DNA from: Candidatus Neomicrothrix sp. UBA6944
GTDB taxonomy: Bacteria > Actinomycetota > Acidimicrobiia > Acidimicrobiales > Poriferisodalaceae
Length of the DNA: 5,738 nt
NCBI GenBank assembly: GCA_002448715.1
Contig: DJZU01000004.1
Span: 1 to 5,738, forward strand
Reading direction: 5' to 3'
The notes beneath the pieces were generated by a model that was not told the DNA's origin, searched no databases, and worked only from the letters and a program-made list of their open reading frames with translations. This document shows, piece after piece, positions 1 through 5,738 of the stretch (positions are counted from its first letter, which is position 1; each line of letters opens with the position of its first letter). Made by a program: the position numbers and the translations under genes.

Positions 1-2
1 CC

Positions 3-71
3 CTGAACAAGGAATTTCTCCACACCTCCAGTATGTTCATCGAAGCGGCCAAGGACACATCACTATCGTGA
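3..71 (+). CDS. 3' end of an unidentified upstream gene (partial)
   Basis: An open frame enters from the left edge and ends at the TGA at 69-71, giving a 22-residue tail that finishes FLHTSSMFIEAAKDTSLS. Its stop overlaps the GTG start of the following transporter in the four-base arrangement GTGA (68-71), which is typical of translationally coupled genes in one operon. I do not recognise the family from so short a tail and assign no function. A second frame, the transporter's own, is also open to the left edge, so this tail could instead be chance reading of the transporter's true upstream part. The exact stop/start overlap and the protein-like tail make a real upstream gene more likely. Confidence 0.5.
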   Translation: MNKEFLHTSSMFIEAAKDTSLS

Positions 72-1564
72 CTCATTTAGAAATTACTCACCTTGTCGAC
101 GATGAAGGGCTAAGGCGCGTCCGTTCTCCTAGAACCGATTTGGTCCTTGAGGAAGAGGTTGAACAAGATTTATTTGTCTTGGTGGACGGGCCGTTCGAGT
201 TCTATGAGAGATCTCTCATCGTGGACTCCGCAGCGACTGGTCACACTGTTACCGAAAGGATCGACTACCGATTGTCTATCCCGTGGTTCGGGTTTTTGTT
301 TCGTTTACCGGTGCGTCATGCCCTCCGAAATCGGCGAGACAAATCGCAGATGCCTTTTTGGGCGCCGCCAGACCATATGGGTATGCGAGCAACCCACATT
401 TTCGCGACGTTATGTGCAATTGCCGTACTTTCTGGATTTTTGTCGAACGCTCCCGCCGAAACACATACATACGCTGCTGATGAGTTCGCCGTTGACCAGT
501 TAAGCCAAGGTTTACTCGGTGCTCTTATTCGAGTCGGTACTTTGCTCGCCATCGGGTTTGCTATTTTGGCAGACCGGCATGGTCGAAAGAAGTTGTTGAC
601 TTTAGCTATTGGCTTCGGGATTGTATTTTCTTGCGCCTCTGCGTTAGCGCCTTCAATTGAAAGCTTCGCCGCCTGCTTAGTGGTAGTTAGAACTTCTAAT
701 GCGACCCTTGCTGCGCTGATCGTCGTTTTCGCGTTAGAAGAACTACCTTCCGGAAGTCGGGCTTGGGGCCTTTCGGTTCTCGGTCTTTCTGCAGCTTTAG
801 GAGCAGGGATCGTCGTATGGTCGCAACCAATCGCTGGTGTCGCTGAGTGGTCTTGGCGTCTCATATTCATGATTCCTGTGTTGATGACACCTCTAGTCGT
901 GGGCGCCGTTCGTCGATTGCCGGAGAGCCGTCGGTTCGTTGAACACAAGACGGGTCTGAGGTTGCGGAGTTACTGGAAACGTCTCGCGCTGTTGGGTGGT
1001 ACATATTTTTTATTGGGCCTGTTTCTTTCACCTATCGATTGGTTTAGAAACGAATATCTGCGCGACGAACACGGATTTAGTGCCCTGCAAGTCACCCTTT
1101 TCGTCATTACTACAGCAACACCTGGTGGGATTGGCTTGTACATGGCAGGGCGAATAGCAGATTTGCGCGGTAGAAGAATTGTTGTGATCACTGCCGCCGT
1201 GTTTGGCCTTGGGTTGACCACTGTCTTCTTCAATTCGTCGGGACTTTGGCTATGGCCCCTTGCTTTCACAGCTATCACCCTTGCCAGTGGCCTTTTGCCT
1301 GCTCTTGGGGTGTACAGAGGGGAGATGTTTCCTACGGCCGTTAGAGCTCGCGCTGCGACAATTGCCGGAGCAATAGGAGTCGTTGGAGGCTCGATTGGGA
1401 TCGTGGCTGCCGGGTGGATGCGTGTCCGTTGGGGTTCTTTCGGGCCGGCGATGACGATTCTGTGGGTAGGCCCTTTGGCGGCTACTGTCGTAGTTTGGAA
1501 AAAATTTTACGAGGGAACCCGGCGTGAGTTAGAGGCTCTTAACCCTGAGGATCAAAAGATCTAA
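68..1564 (+). CDS. MFS transporter with an extra soluble N-terminal region
   Basis: Probable inner-membrane secondary transporter of the major facilitator superfamily; the substrate cannot be read from sequence. Residues 1-108 are charged and soluble, with a GPFEFYER segment at 41-48 and IPWFGFLFRLPVR at 71-83. About twelve hydrophobic segments follow, starting near residue 109. The MFS loop 2-3 motif appears as LADRHGRKK (167-175) and its half-repeat copy as GRIADLRGRR (361-370). PESRRF (285-290) closes the sixth helix, and EMFPTAVRAR (419-428) matches the E-x-x-P-T-x-x-R signature of sugar/organic-acid type members. At 498 residues it exceeds the usual 400-450, and the excess is N-terminal. 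The start is GTG, chosen because it overlaps the preceding stop; AAGGA at 51-55 lies 12 bases upstream, a little far for a ribosome site. The frame has no stop back to the left edge, so a longer start cannot be excluded. The MFS call is firm; the exact start is less so. Confidence 0.88.
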   Translation: MTHLEITHLVDDEGLRRVRSPRTDLVLEEEVEQDLFVLVDGPFEFYERSLIVDSAATGHTVTERIDYRLSIPWFGFLFRLPVRHALRNRRDKSQMPFWAPPDHMGMRATHIFATLCAIAVLSGFLSNAPAETHTYAADEFAVDQLSQGLLGALIRVGTLLAIGFAILADRHGRKKLLTLAIGFGIVFSCASALAPSIESFAACLVVVRTSNATLAALIVVFALEELPSGSRAWGLSVLGLSAALGAGIVVWSQPIAGVAEWSWRLIFMIPVLMTPLVVGAVRRLPESRRFVEHKTGLRLRSYWKRLALLGGTYFLLGLFLSPIDWFRNEYLRDEHGFSALQVTLFVITTATPGGIGLYMAGRIADLRGRRIVVITAAVFGLGLTTVFFNSSGLWLWPLAFTAITLASGLLPALGVYRGEMFPTAVRARAATIAGAIGVVGGSIGIVAAGWMRVRWGSFGPAMTILWVGPLAATVVVWKKFYEGTRRELEALNPEDQKI

Positions 1565-1583
1565 ATTGCCATGGCGTGATTTT

Positions 1584-2156
1584 CTACGAAAAGGTAGACA
1601 CCCAAGTAGTCGCGACATTCACAATTGAGCCAATATGGGCTTTGCTTGAAGGATCATGGCGTCCGCCTTCTAAAAATTGCATCGTAACTTTCCCTTTTAT
1701 AGCTTTCACTTGTTGCTTGAACTCTTTCGGGGATCCAAACGGGTCATTATTTCCTGAAATGAAGAGTGTTGGCGATTCAATATTTCCAAAGTGTTCTACG
1801 CGCAGTTTTTCCCGATTAGTTGGGGGATGAAGGGGGTAACTGAGAAGCAGTAAACCGGCTGCTGGCATGCCCTCGGCTGCAGCCATAGAGCAGATTCGGC
1901 CTCCCATAGAGCGTCCTCCGAAGACCACAGCCCTTGGGTCGCACCCTAATTTACGGATCAACCCTTCATAATCTTCGAGTAATTCGCTGACCAGCTTTGG
2001 TGCTCGTGGAGGAGGACGACGTCCTTCGCTGCCGTAGGAAAATTGGTGTCTAAGTACAGGCAAAGGAGATAAAGCTTCTTCTAACGCTATAAGAGTCGTG
2101 TGATCTGTAGTTCCGCCGGCTCCCGGCATCAGTATCAATCCTTCAATAGCCGGCAT
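1584..2156 (-). CDS. alpha/beta hydrolase, KANL3/Tex30-like (dienelactone hydrolase-related)
   Basis: Predicted cytosolic serine hydrolase of 190 residues; the substrate is unknown. The fold signature is in order: a first strand with the oxyanion loop LMPGAGGTTD (9-18), the nucleophile elbow GGRSMGG with Ser83 (80-86), the acidic residue Asp138 in SGNNDPFG, and His167 in EGGRHDP. Together these form a complete Ser-Asp-His triad. The compact size without a lid domain and the GGRSMGG elbow are typical of the small KANL3/Tex30-type bacterial hydrolases. There is no signal peptide or membrane segment. The ATG start has a strong ribosome site (GAGGAG, complement 2162-2167) five bases upstream. The gene faces the MFS gene tail-to-tail across 19 bases and is divergent from the crotonase gene, so it is probably transcribed alone. 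Carboxylesterase, dienelactone-type or thioesterase activity are all possible. Confidence 0.88.
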   Translation of the reverse strand: MPAIEGLILMPGAGGTTDHTTLIALEEALSPLPVLRHQFSYGSEGRRPPPRAPKLVSELLEDYEGLIRKLGCDPRAVVFGGRSMGGRICSMAAAEGMPAAGLLLLSYPLHPPTNREKLRVEHFGNIESPTLFISGNNDPFGSPKEFKQQVKAIKGKVTMQFLEGGRHDPSSKAHIGSIVNVATTWVSTFS

Positions 2157-2212
2157 AGGAACTCCTCATCCGGGCAGAATAGGGGTCTTAGCTGCGGAAA
2201 GGCGCCATATAA
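2157..2212. promoter_or_regulatory. divergent intergenic region, hydrolase / enoyl-CoA hydratase
   Basis: These 56 bases must hold the 5' signals of both divergent genes, unless promoters lie inside the coding regions. On the minus strand TATTCT (complement 2176-2181) fits a TANNNT-type -10 box for the hydrolase; no convincing -35 box is seen 17 bases upstream of it. On the plus strand AAAGG (2198-2202) lies 10 bases before the crotonase ATG and can act as its ribosome site. I found no good plus-strand -10 box and no clear inverted repeat for a regulator. Confidence 0.4.
2162..2167 (-). promoter_or_regulatory. ribosome binding site of the alpha/beta hydrolase
   Basis: On the minus strand GAGGAG sits five bases before the ATG at 2156. 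It is the clearest Shine-Dalgarno match in the window and fixes that start. Confidence 0.7.
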
Positions 2213-3010
2213 ATGACGACTGATGAGTTTGGGAATGGGACGGTGTTGACCGATGTCCGTGATGGAGTCGGCCTTATCACTCTGAATCGTCCAGAGGTGA
2301 GGAATGCCTTAAGTAGCGAACTGCTTGGGGCGCTACCGCCGGCGATTCGTTCGCTTGAGGGAAGTTCAGATGTTGATGTACTAGTTCTAACCGGTAGCGA
2401 CCCAGCGTTTTGCGCCGGTCTTGATTTGAGAGAATTGGGGGATTCTGGAGGAAATATCGACCCGGACTCACAGTCCGAACCCAAAGGACCTTTTCCTGAC
2501 CGGTCTAAACCCTTGATTGGAGCCGTGAACGGCGTGGCTGTGACTGGAGGGCTCGAGCTAGCACTCGCGTGCGATTTTCTCATAGCGTCGAATCGCTCAA
2601 GCTTCGCCGATACTCATGCTCGGGTAGGAGTGATGCCGGGTTGGGGGCTAAGCGTTCTGTTGCCTCAGGCAATCGGAGTTCGGCGAGCGCGAGAAATGAG
2701 TCTCACTGGAAACTATATCGATGCCGATACCGCCGAAAAATGGGGTTTGGTAAACCGTGTAGTGCCGCACGAAGCCCTGTTGGAAACTGTGTACGCGCTG
2801 GCGAGCGACATTCGCTCAAATGATCAAGTTGGGGTGCGGCAGATGCTTGAGACTTATTCTCGGACGGCGGAGACAACCGTCGCCGAGGGGTGGGAGATTG
2901 AAGCGTCGATGGGTAGCGAGTGGCTCAAAGACACCGAGTTTAAACCTGAGAAAGTGGCAGAACGTAGGGCGGATATACAAAGTCGCGGCCGAACCCAACA
3001 GAATCCCTAA
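2213..3010 (+). CDS. enoyl-CoA hydratase/isomerase family protein (crotonase)
   Basis: Member of the crotonase superfamily, 265 residues, the normal length for a single-domain cytosolic member. Family features in order: a first strand with ITLNRPEVRNAL (22-33); the first oxyanion-hole loop FCAGLDL (66-72, Ala68); the second loop AVNGVAVTGGLELALACD (104-121) with Gly112 and catalytic-type Glu115; FADTHARVGVMPGWG (131-145); then the helical trimerisation region with GLVNRVVP (178-185). By position the second hydratase glutamate (Glu164 of rat mitochondrial enoyl-CoA hydratase) is His135 here, so simple hydration of 2-enoyl-CoA is not assured. Isomerase, hydrolase or another acyl-CoA reaction is possible. 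The RRADIQSRGR tail resembles actinobacterial relatives. The ATG start is preceded by AAAGG at 10 bases. Neighbours give no pathway, and no other beta-oxidation gene is visible. Confidence 0.93.
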   Translation: MTTDEFGNGTVLTDVRDGVGLITLNRPEVRNALSSELLGALPPAIRSLEGSSDVDVLVLTGSDPAFCAGLDLRELGDSGGNIDPDSQSEPKGPFPDRSKPLIGAVNGVAVTGGLELALACDFLIASNRSSFADTHARVGVMPGWGLSVLLPQAIGVRRAREMSLTGNYIDADTAEKWGLVNRVVPHEALLETVYALASDIRSNDQVGVRQMLETYSRTAETTVAEGWEIEASMGSEWLKDTEFKPEKVAERRADIQSRGRTQQNP

Positions 3011-3011
3011 C

Positions 3012-4217
3012 CTATGTGCTTCGGTCACCGATCATCTGCACTATGCGTCCTGCGATTTCTAAGCTGGCAGTGGCAGCGGGGCTAGGTGCATTGAGGACAT
3101 GCAAACTATTTTTTGACTGAGTGATTAAAAAATCATCTGCTAATCCTCCGTGCGAGTCCATTGCCTGGGCTCGAACGCCAGCCGGACTTGCTTCGAGGTC
3201 TTCGGAGCGAACGTCGGGAACTAGTCGTTGCAGGGCCCGCACAAAAGCAGTTTTGTTAATCGATCGCCATACTTCCCCTGCCCCTGTGCGCCAGTACTTA
3301 CGCGCTAGTTTCCACAAACCTCGATTGGTTAGATGCTCAACGATTTGGCTGGCATGGATATCTCTCCATCTGTAACCCTCCCGAGCAAGAGCTAGTACCG
3401 CGTTGGGTCCGGCATGGACGGATCCATCGATCATGCGAGTTAGGTGAACTCCCAGGAATGGGAAGCTCGGATCCGGTACGGGGTAGATCAAACCTCTAAC
3501 TAGGTGTCGACGTTCAGGTATAAGTTCGAAATATTCTCCGCGGAAGGGGACTATTCGGTTTCCTTCTGACGCGGCAGCCATCTCGGCGACCTGGTCACTT
3601 CTAAGACCGGCACAATTGACGACTAGGCCGGCGAGAATCTCGCCACTAGAAGTAGTTACGCGGACTCCCTCGACCGAGTCGTTCAGGGAAAGCAAATTTG
3701 TGTCGTATGTAACTTTGCCTCCCATTGATTTTATTTCAGCACTTAGTGCATCACACACCGCTGAGTACGAAACAATTCCAGTTGAAGGAACATGCAGGGC
3801 TTCAATCCCCGCGCAGTGGGGTTCGATTTCCCGTAGTCGATTTTTATTGATCAGTTCGGCTTCGAGCCCATTTTGAGCAGCTCGTCTTCCAAGCGCACGG
3901 AGGCGTTCTGTCTCGTCACTATTGATAGCGACTATGACCTTGCCGCAAACTTCGTAGTCAATACCGCGTTCCTCACAAAAGGCCACCATCGTGGTTCGAC
4001 CGGTTACCGCCAGTTGCGCCTTCATTGATCCTGGGGTGTAATAAATTCCGGAGTGAAGCACACCAGAGTTTCGTCCTGTCTGGTGATAGGCCGGTCCAGA
4101 TTCACGCTCAACAACCACTACCGAGTTTCCTGGATGATCAGCAAGGTAACGATGCGCCGTAGCTAAGCCGACAATACCTGCGCCGACAATAACTAGATCC
4201 ACAGGTTCAGAACTCAT
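3012..4217 (-). CDS. lhgO: L-2-hydroxyglutarate oxidase (FAD-dependent)
   Basis: FAD-dependent oxidase/dehydrogenase of the DAO superfamily that converts L-2-hydroxyglutarate to 2-oxoglutarate; in E. coli LhgO electrons pass to the membrane quinone pool. The 401-residue length is close to the family's usual 400-420. Visible features: the Rossmann dinucleotide motif VGAGIVGLATA (11-21) with the ribose-binding acid Glu38; the family signature QTGRNSGVLHSGIYY (46-60) followed by PGSMKA; RGEYFEL (226-232); YPVPDPSFPFLGVHLTRM (245-262); and the C-terminal FAD-contact region around GVRAQA (348-353) and NAPSPAATAS (376-385). I prefer the ATG at 4217. A TTG directly before it (4218-4220) would add one residue. 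TAGGAG (complement 4228-4233) serves either start. It follows the J-domain gene with only three bases between, so it is probably cotranscribed and translationally coupled. No csiD (glutarate hydroxylase) is in view, so a metabolite-repair role for L-2-hydroxyglutarate is as likely as glutarate breakdown. Confidence 0.93.
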   Translation of the reverse strand: MSSEPVDLVIVGAGIVGLATAHRYLADHPGNSVVVVERESGPAYHQTGRNSGVLHSGIYYTPGSMKAQLAVTGRTTMVAFCEERGIDYEVCGKVIVAINSDETERLRALGRRAAQNGLEAELINKNRLREIEPHCAGIEALHVPSTGIVSYSAVCDALSAEIKSMGGKVTYDTNLLSLNDSVEGVRVTTSSGEILAGLVVNCAGLRSDQVAEMAAASEGNRIVPFRGEYFELIPERRHLVRGLIYPVPDPSFPFLGVHLTRMIDGSVHAGPNAVLALAREGYRWRDIHASQIVEHLTNRGLWKLARKYWRTGAGEVWRSINKTAFVRALQRLVPDVRSEDLEASPAGVRAQAMDSHGGLADDFLITQSKNSLHVLNAPSPAATASLEIAGRIVQMIGDRST

Positions 4218-4220
4218 CAA

Positions 4221-4943
4221 CTATGCGCTCCTACGGTCGAGAAGAATGTTGCGCGCAGCTGTTAAAGATTCAATACGGCTGCCCGCTTCCTCTTTGGAGC
4301 CTCCATGATCTGGGTGCGCGCTACGCAGGAGGTGTCTAAATGTGCGACGTATTTGTCGCGAGTCCGGGAGATTGTCTCTTTCTTGCTGAGAAAAACCCAG
4401 GACTCCCAGAGCCCAAACGATCGGGTCTATGTCTTGGCTGTGCCCCCAGCTCCCTTGCGGCGCGTCGCCAGCAAGGTACCTGAGTAAGTCATCATGGTCG
4501 TGTCCTCGCCAACGTCTAGCAGAACGCAACAGAGTTAATAGAGCGCTCCGAATTTCTCCTGGCTGATCAGCAGCCCTGTAAAGAGCTGCCAAGATGTGTG
4601 GTTCCGGGCGATCGCTCGGCGCTATCTCTAAGGAAATTCGACCGCCTTCCGTGCTTAAAAGCTGATGAGTTGAACGCGTTAATCCGATGCGATCCTGTTG
4701 CAAACGGTGACGCAGTCGGGGTTGGGGAACTCGTGCACCGGCTTCAAGCAGGTTCAAAAGGGCGGTCAAGTCGTTGTTCTCTTCGTCTCCCAGCTGTTGA
4801 GCGTGCACGGCGACAACCGCTGCGAGCAACAAGCCACCAGAGCCCGGTTTAGGGTCGAACTTAAGTTGGTCTTCACCCAGCGCCACGCGACGAGTGGGTA
4901 CCGCTGGCCGAGAATGCCAGACGTTGAGCTCAGCCAAGATCAC
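4221..4943 (-). CDS. C-terminal J-domain (DnaJ-like) protein
   Basis: A 240-residue protein whose last third is a J domain (about residues 173-236). IVWALGVLGF stands in for helix I, IRRTFRHLLRSAHPDHGG (198-215) gives helix II and the invariant His-Pro-Asp loop (210-212), and IESLTAARNILL (224-235) forms helix III. J domains stimulate Hsp70 (DnaK) ATPase. This protein lacks the Gly/Phe linker, zinc fingers and client-binding domains of DnaJ itself, so it is a specialised co-chaperone or J-like protein. The N-terminal part has no function I can name; it carries PTRRVALG (16-23), a hydrophobic GGLLLAAVVAVHA stretch (36-48) and QPRLRHRLQQDRIGL (74-88). It is probably cytosolic. The start is GTG at 4943 with no ribosome site; an upstream in-frame stop at 5001-5003 bounds any extension. 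It is upstream of lhgO in the same probable operon and divergent from glpX. Confidence 0.8.
   Translation of the reverse strand: MILAELNVWHSRPAVPTRRVALGEDQLKFDPKPGSGGLLLAAVVAVHAQQLGDEENNDLTALLNLLEAGARVPQPRLRHRLQQDRIGLTRSTHQLLSTEGGRISLEIAPSDRPEPHILAALYRAADQPGEIRSALLTLLRSARRWRGHDHDDLLRYLAGDAPQGSWGHSQDIDPIVWALGVLGFSQQERDNLPDSRQIRRTFRHLLRSAHPDHGGSKEEAGSRIESLTAARNILLDRRSA
4228..4233 (-). promoter_or_regulatory. ribosome binding site of lhgO inside the end of the upstream gene
   Basis: TAGGAG on the minus strand lies within the last codons of the J-domain gene. It is ten bases before the ATG at 4217 and seven before the adjacent TTG at 4220. Both spacings are workable; ATG is preferred as the stronger start codon. 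Confidence 0.6.
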
Positions 4944-5015
4944 GTCATGGACGCTACTAGGCGATGTCCCAACTGACTCATCCTTATTGCGCCTGAGGGG
5001 CTAGGGTCAGTTTCC
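4944..5015. promoter_or_regulatory. divergent intergenic region, J-domain gene / glpX, possible leaderless promoters
   Basis: These 72 bases separate two divergent starts. On the minus strand TAGCGT (complement 4951-4956) lies seven bases before the GTG of the J-domain gene. On the plus strand TAGGGT (5002-5007) lies eight bases before the glpX ATG. Both fit the loose TANNNT -10 pattern at the distance expected if transcription begins at the start codon, as in the leaderless mRNAs common in actinobacteria. The J-domain gene has no Shine-Dalgarno sequence, which fits this. For glpX, AGGG at 5003-5006 could instead be a ribosome site. No clear -35 boxes are seen. Confidence 0.35.
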
Positions 5016-5738
5016 ATGGCTGATTCACATTCTGGACGTCCTGATCGAAACCTCGCGCTTGAGCTAGTTCGCACCACCGAGGCTGCTGCATTGGCAGCTG
5101 CTAGGTGGATGGGTAGAGGTGACAAAGAAGGAGCAGATGGCGCTGCGGTCGACGCTATGCGCATCATCTTGGGCTCAGTCCCAATGGACGGTTTCGTAGT
5201 TATCGGAGAGGGCGAGAAAGACGAAGCTCCGATGCTCTACAACGGAGAGTCCATTGGCGATGGGACTGGCGCTAAGACCGACATAGCGGTCGATCCGATT
5301 GACGGAACGACACTAACTTCACTCGGACGCGGCAACGCAATTTCAGTTATCGCCGTTGCTCCTCGGGGGACCATGTTTGACCCTGGTCCTTGCGTCTATA
5401 TGGAAAAGATTGCCGTCGGTCCACAGTCGAAAGGTTTAGTGTCGATCGACAAAAGTCCCACTGAAAATCTGGAAGCTATAGCTGAAGCGACTGGCAGGGG
5501 TATTAGGGACTTGACCGCCGTCATCTTGGATCGCGATCGCCACGCGGAGTTAATAGATGAAGTTCGACAGAGTGGAGCTCGAATTCGGCTTATTCCTGAT
5601 GGCGATGTGGCGGGGGCTATCGCTACAGCTACGAGCGATGGAGCAGATGTGCTCTTCGGCATAGGTGGAACCCCAGAAGGGGTCATTTCTGCTGCCGCGC
5701 TGAAATGTCTAGGGGGAGAAATGCAAGGCAGGCTCTGG
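5016..5738 (+). CDS. glpX: class II fructose-1,6-bisphosphatase GlpX (5' part, cut by the window edge)
   Basis: Cytosolic metal-dependent phosphatase that hydrolyses fructose 1,6-bisphosphate to fructose 6-phosphate in gluconeogenesis; some relatives also act on sedoheptulose 1,7-bisphosphate. The 241 visible codons stay open to the right edge; the family is usually 320-340 residues, so about a quarter to a third is missing. Visible signatures: the N-terminal helix LELVRTTEAAALAAARWMGRGDK (15-37 by position) with metal-ligand Asp36; VVIGEGEKDEAPMLYNGE (61-78); the phosphatase motif DPIDGTTL (93-100); NAISVIAVAPRGTMFDPGP (107-125); IPDGDVAGA (193-201); and GIGGTPEG (215-222), whose Glu221 corresponds to a conserved metal-binding acid. 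The ATG at 5016 fits the normal family N-terminus. It is divergent from the J-domain gene. GlpX is the usual FBPase of actinobacteria, so this is probably the organism's gluconeogenic enzyme. Confidence 0.95.
   Translation, partial: MADSHSGRPDRNLALELVRTTEAAALAAARWMGRGDKEGADGAAVDAMRIILGSVPMDGFVVIGEGEKDEAPMLYNGESIGDGTGAKTDIAVDPIDGTTLTSLGRGNAISVIAVAPRGTMFDPGPCVYMEKIAVGPQSKGLVSIDKSPTENLEAIAEATGRGIRDLTAVILDRDRHAELIDEVRQSGARIRLIPDGDVAGAIATATSDGADVLFGIGGTPEGVISAAALKCLGGEMQGRLW

Noticed and set aside
316..948. A 210-codon open frame on the minus strand opposite the transporter
   Set aside because: It lies wholly antisense to a clear MFS gene and its translation is low-complexity and rich in Ala, Pro, Thr and Arg with no recognisable motif. 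It is a shadow frame.
1568..1575. Perfect 8-base palindrome GCCATGGC between the convergent transporter and hydrolase genes, followed by a short T run
   Set aside because: It has no loop and a stem of at most four pairs, too weak for an intrinsic terminator; chance is sufficient explanation.
2208..2213. TATAAA just before the crotonase ATG, resembling a -10 box
   Set aside because: It overlaps the start codon, so transcription from it would begin inside the gene. It cannot drive the full-length product.
2188..2583. A 131-codon minus-strand open frame over the 5' part of the crotonase gene
   Set aside because: It is antisense to conserved crotonase motifs, rich in Ser and Pro, and has no family features.
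4598..4976. Two plus-strand open frames of 84 and 92 codons opposite the J-domain gene
   Set aside because: Both are antisense to the N-terminal part of the J-domain protein, which has conserved-looking blocks. Neither has a recognisable domain or a good ribosome site.

Overview
The window most resembles a free-living actinobacterium with moderate G+C (about half, by eye). Acidimicrobiia or a related uncultured lineage is the best guess. The evidence for this is an actinobacterial-type crotonase ending in an RRADIQSRGR-like tail, a class II (GlpX) fructose-1,6-bisphosphatase, and a J-domain protein with an N-terminal region I associate with actinobacteria. The taxonomic call is an inference from recalled family resemblance, not from a search.

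The window is about 97% coding: the gaps between genes add up to about 150 bases. It opens with the last codons of an unidentified gene whose stop overlaps the GTG start of a major facilitator superfamily (MFS) transporter with an extra soluble N-terminal region (68-1564, +). An alpha/beta hydrolase of the KANL3/Tex30 type runs toward it (1584-2156, -). A 56-base divergent gap separates that hydrolase from an enoyl-CoA hydratase/isomerase (2213-3010, +). The hydratase converges, with one base between the stop codons, on an L-2-hydroxyglutarate oxidase (lhgO, 3012-4217, -). lhgO lies directly behind a C-terminal J-domain protein (4221-4943, -), so these two probably form an operon. A 72-base divergent gap then leads to glpX (5016 to the right edge, +, truncated).

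The genes do not form one obvious pathway. glpX (gluconeogenesis), lhgO (recovery of L-2-hydroxyglutarate to 2-oxoglutarate) and the crotonase (acyl-CoA metabolism) are central-carbon or housekeeping genes. The transporter and hydrolase have unknown substrates. Coding strand switches four times in 5.7 kb, so there are at least four transcription units.

I saw no mobile element, CRISPR array, RNA gene or clear new system. The points most worth a second look are the transporter's N-terminal extension, the J-domain/lhgO pairing, the missing second catalytic glutamate in the crotonase, and the near-absent 3' spacing between convergent genes.
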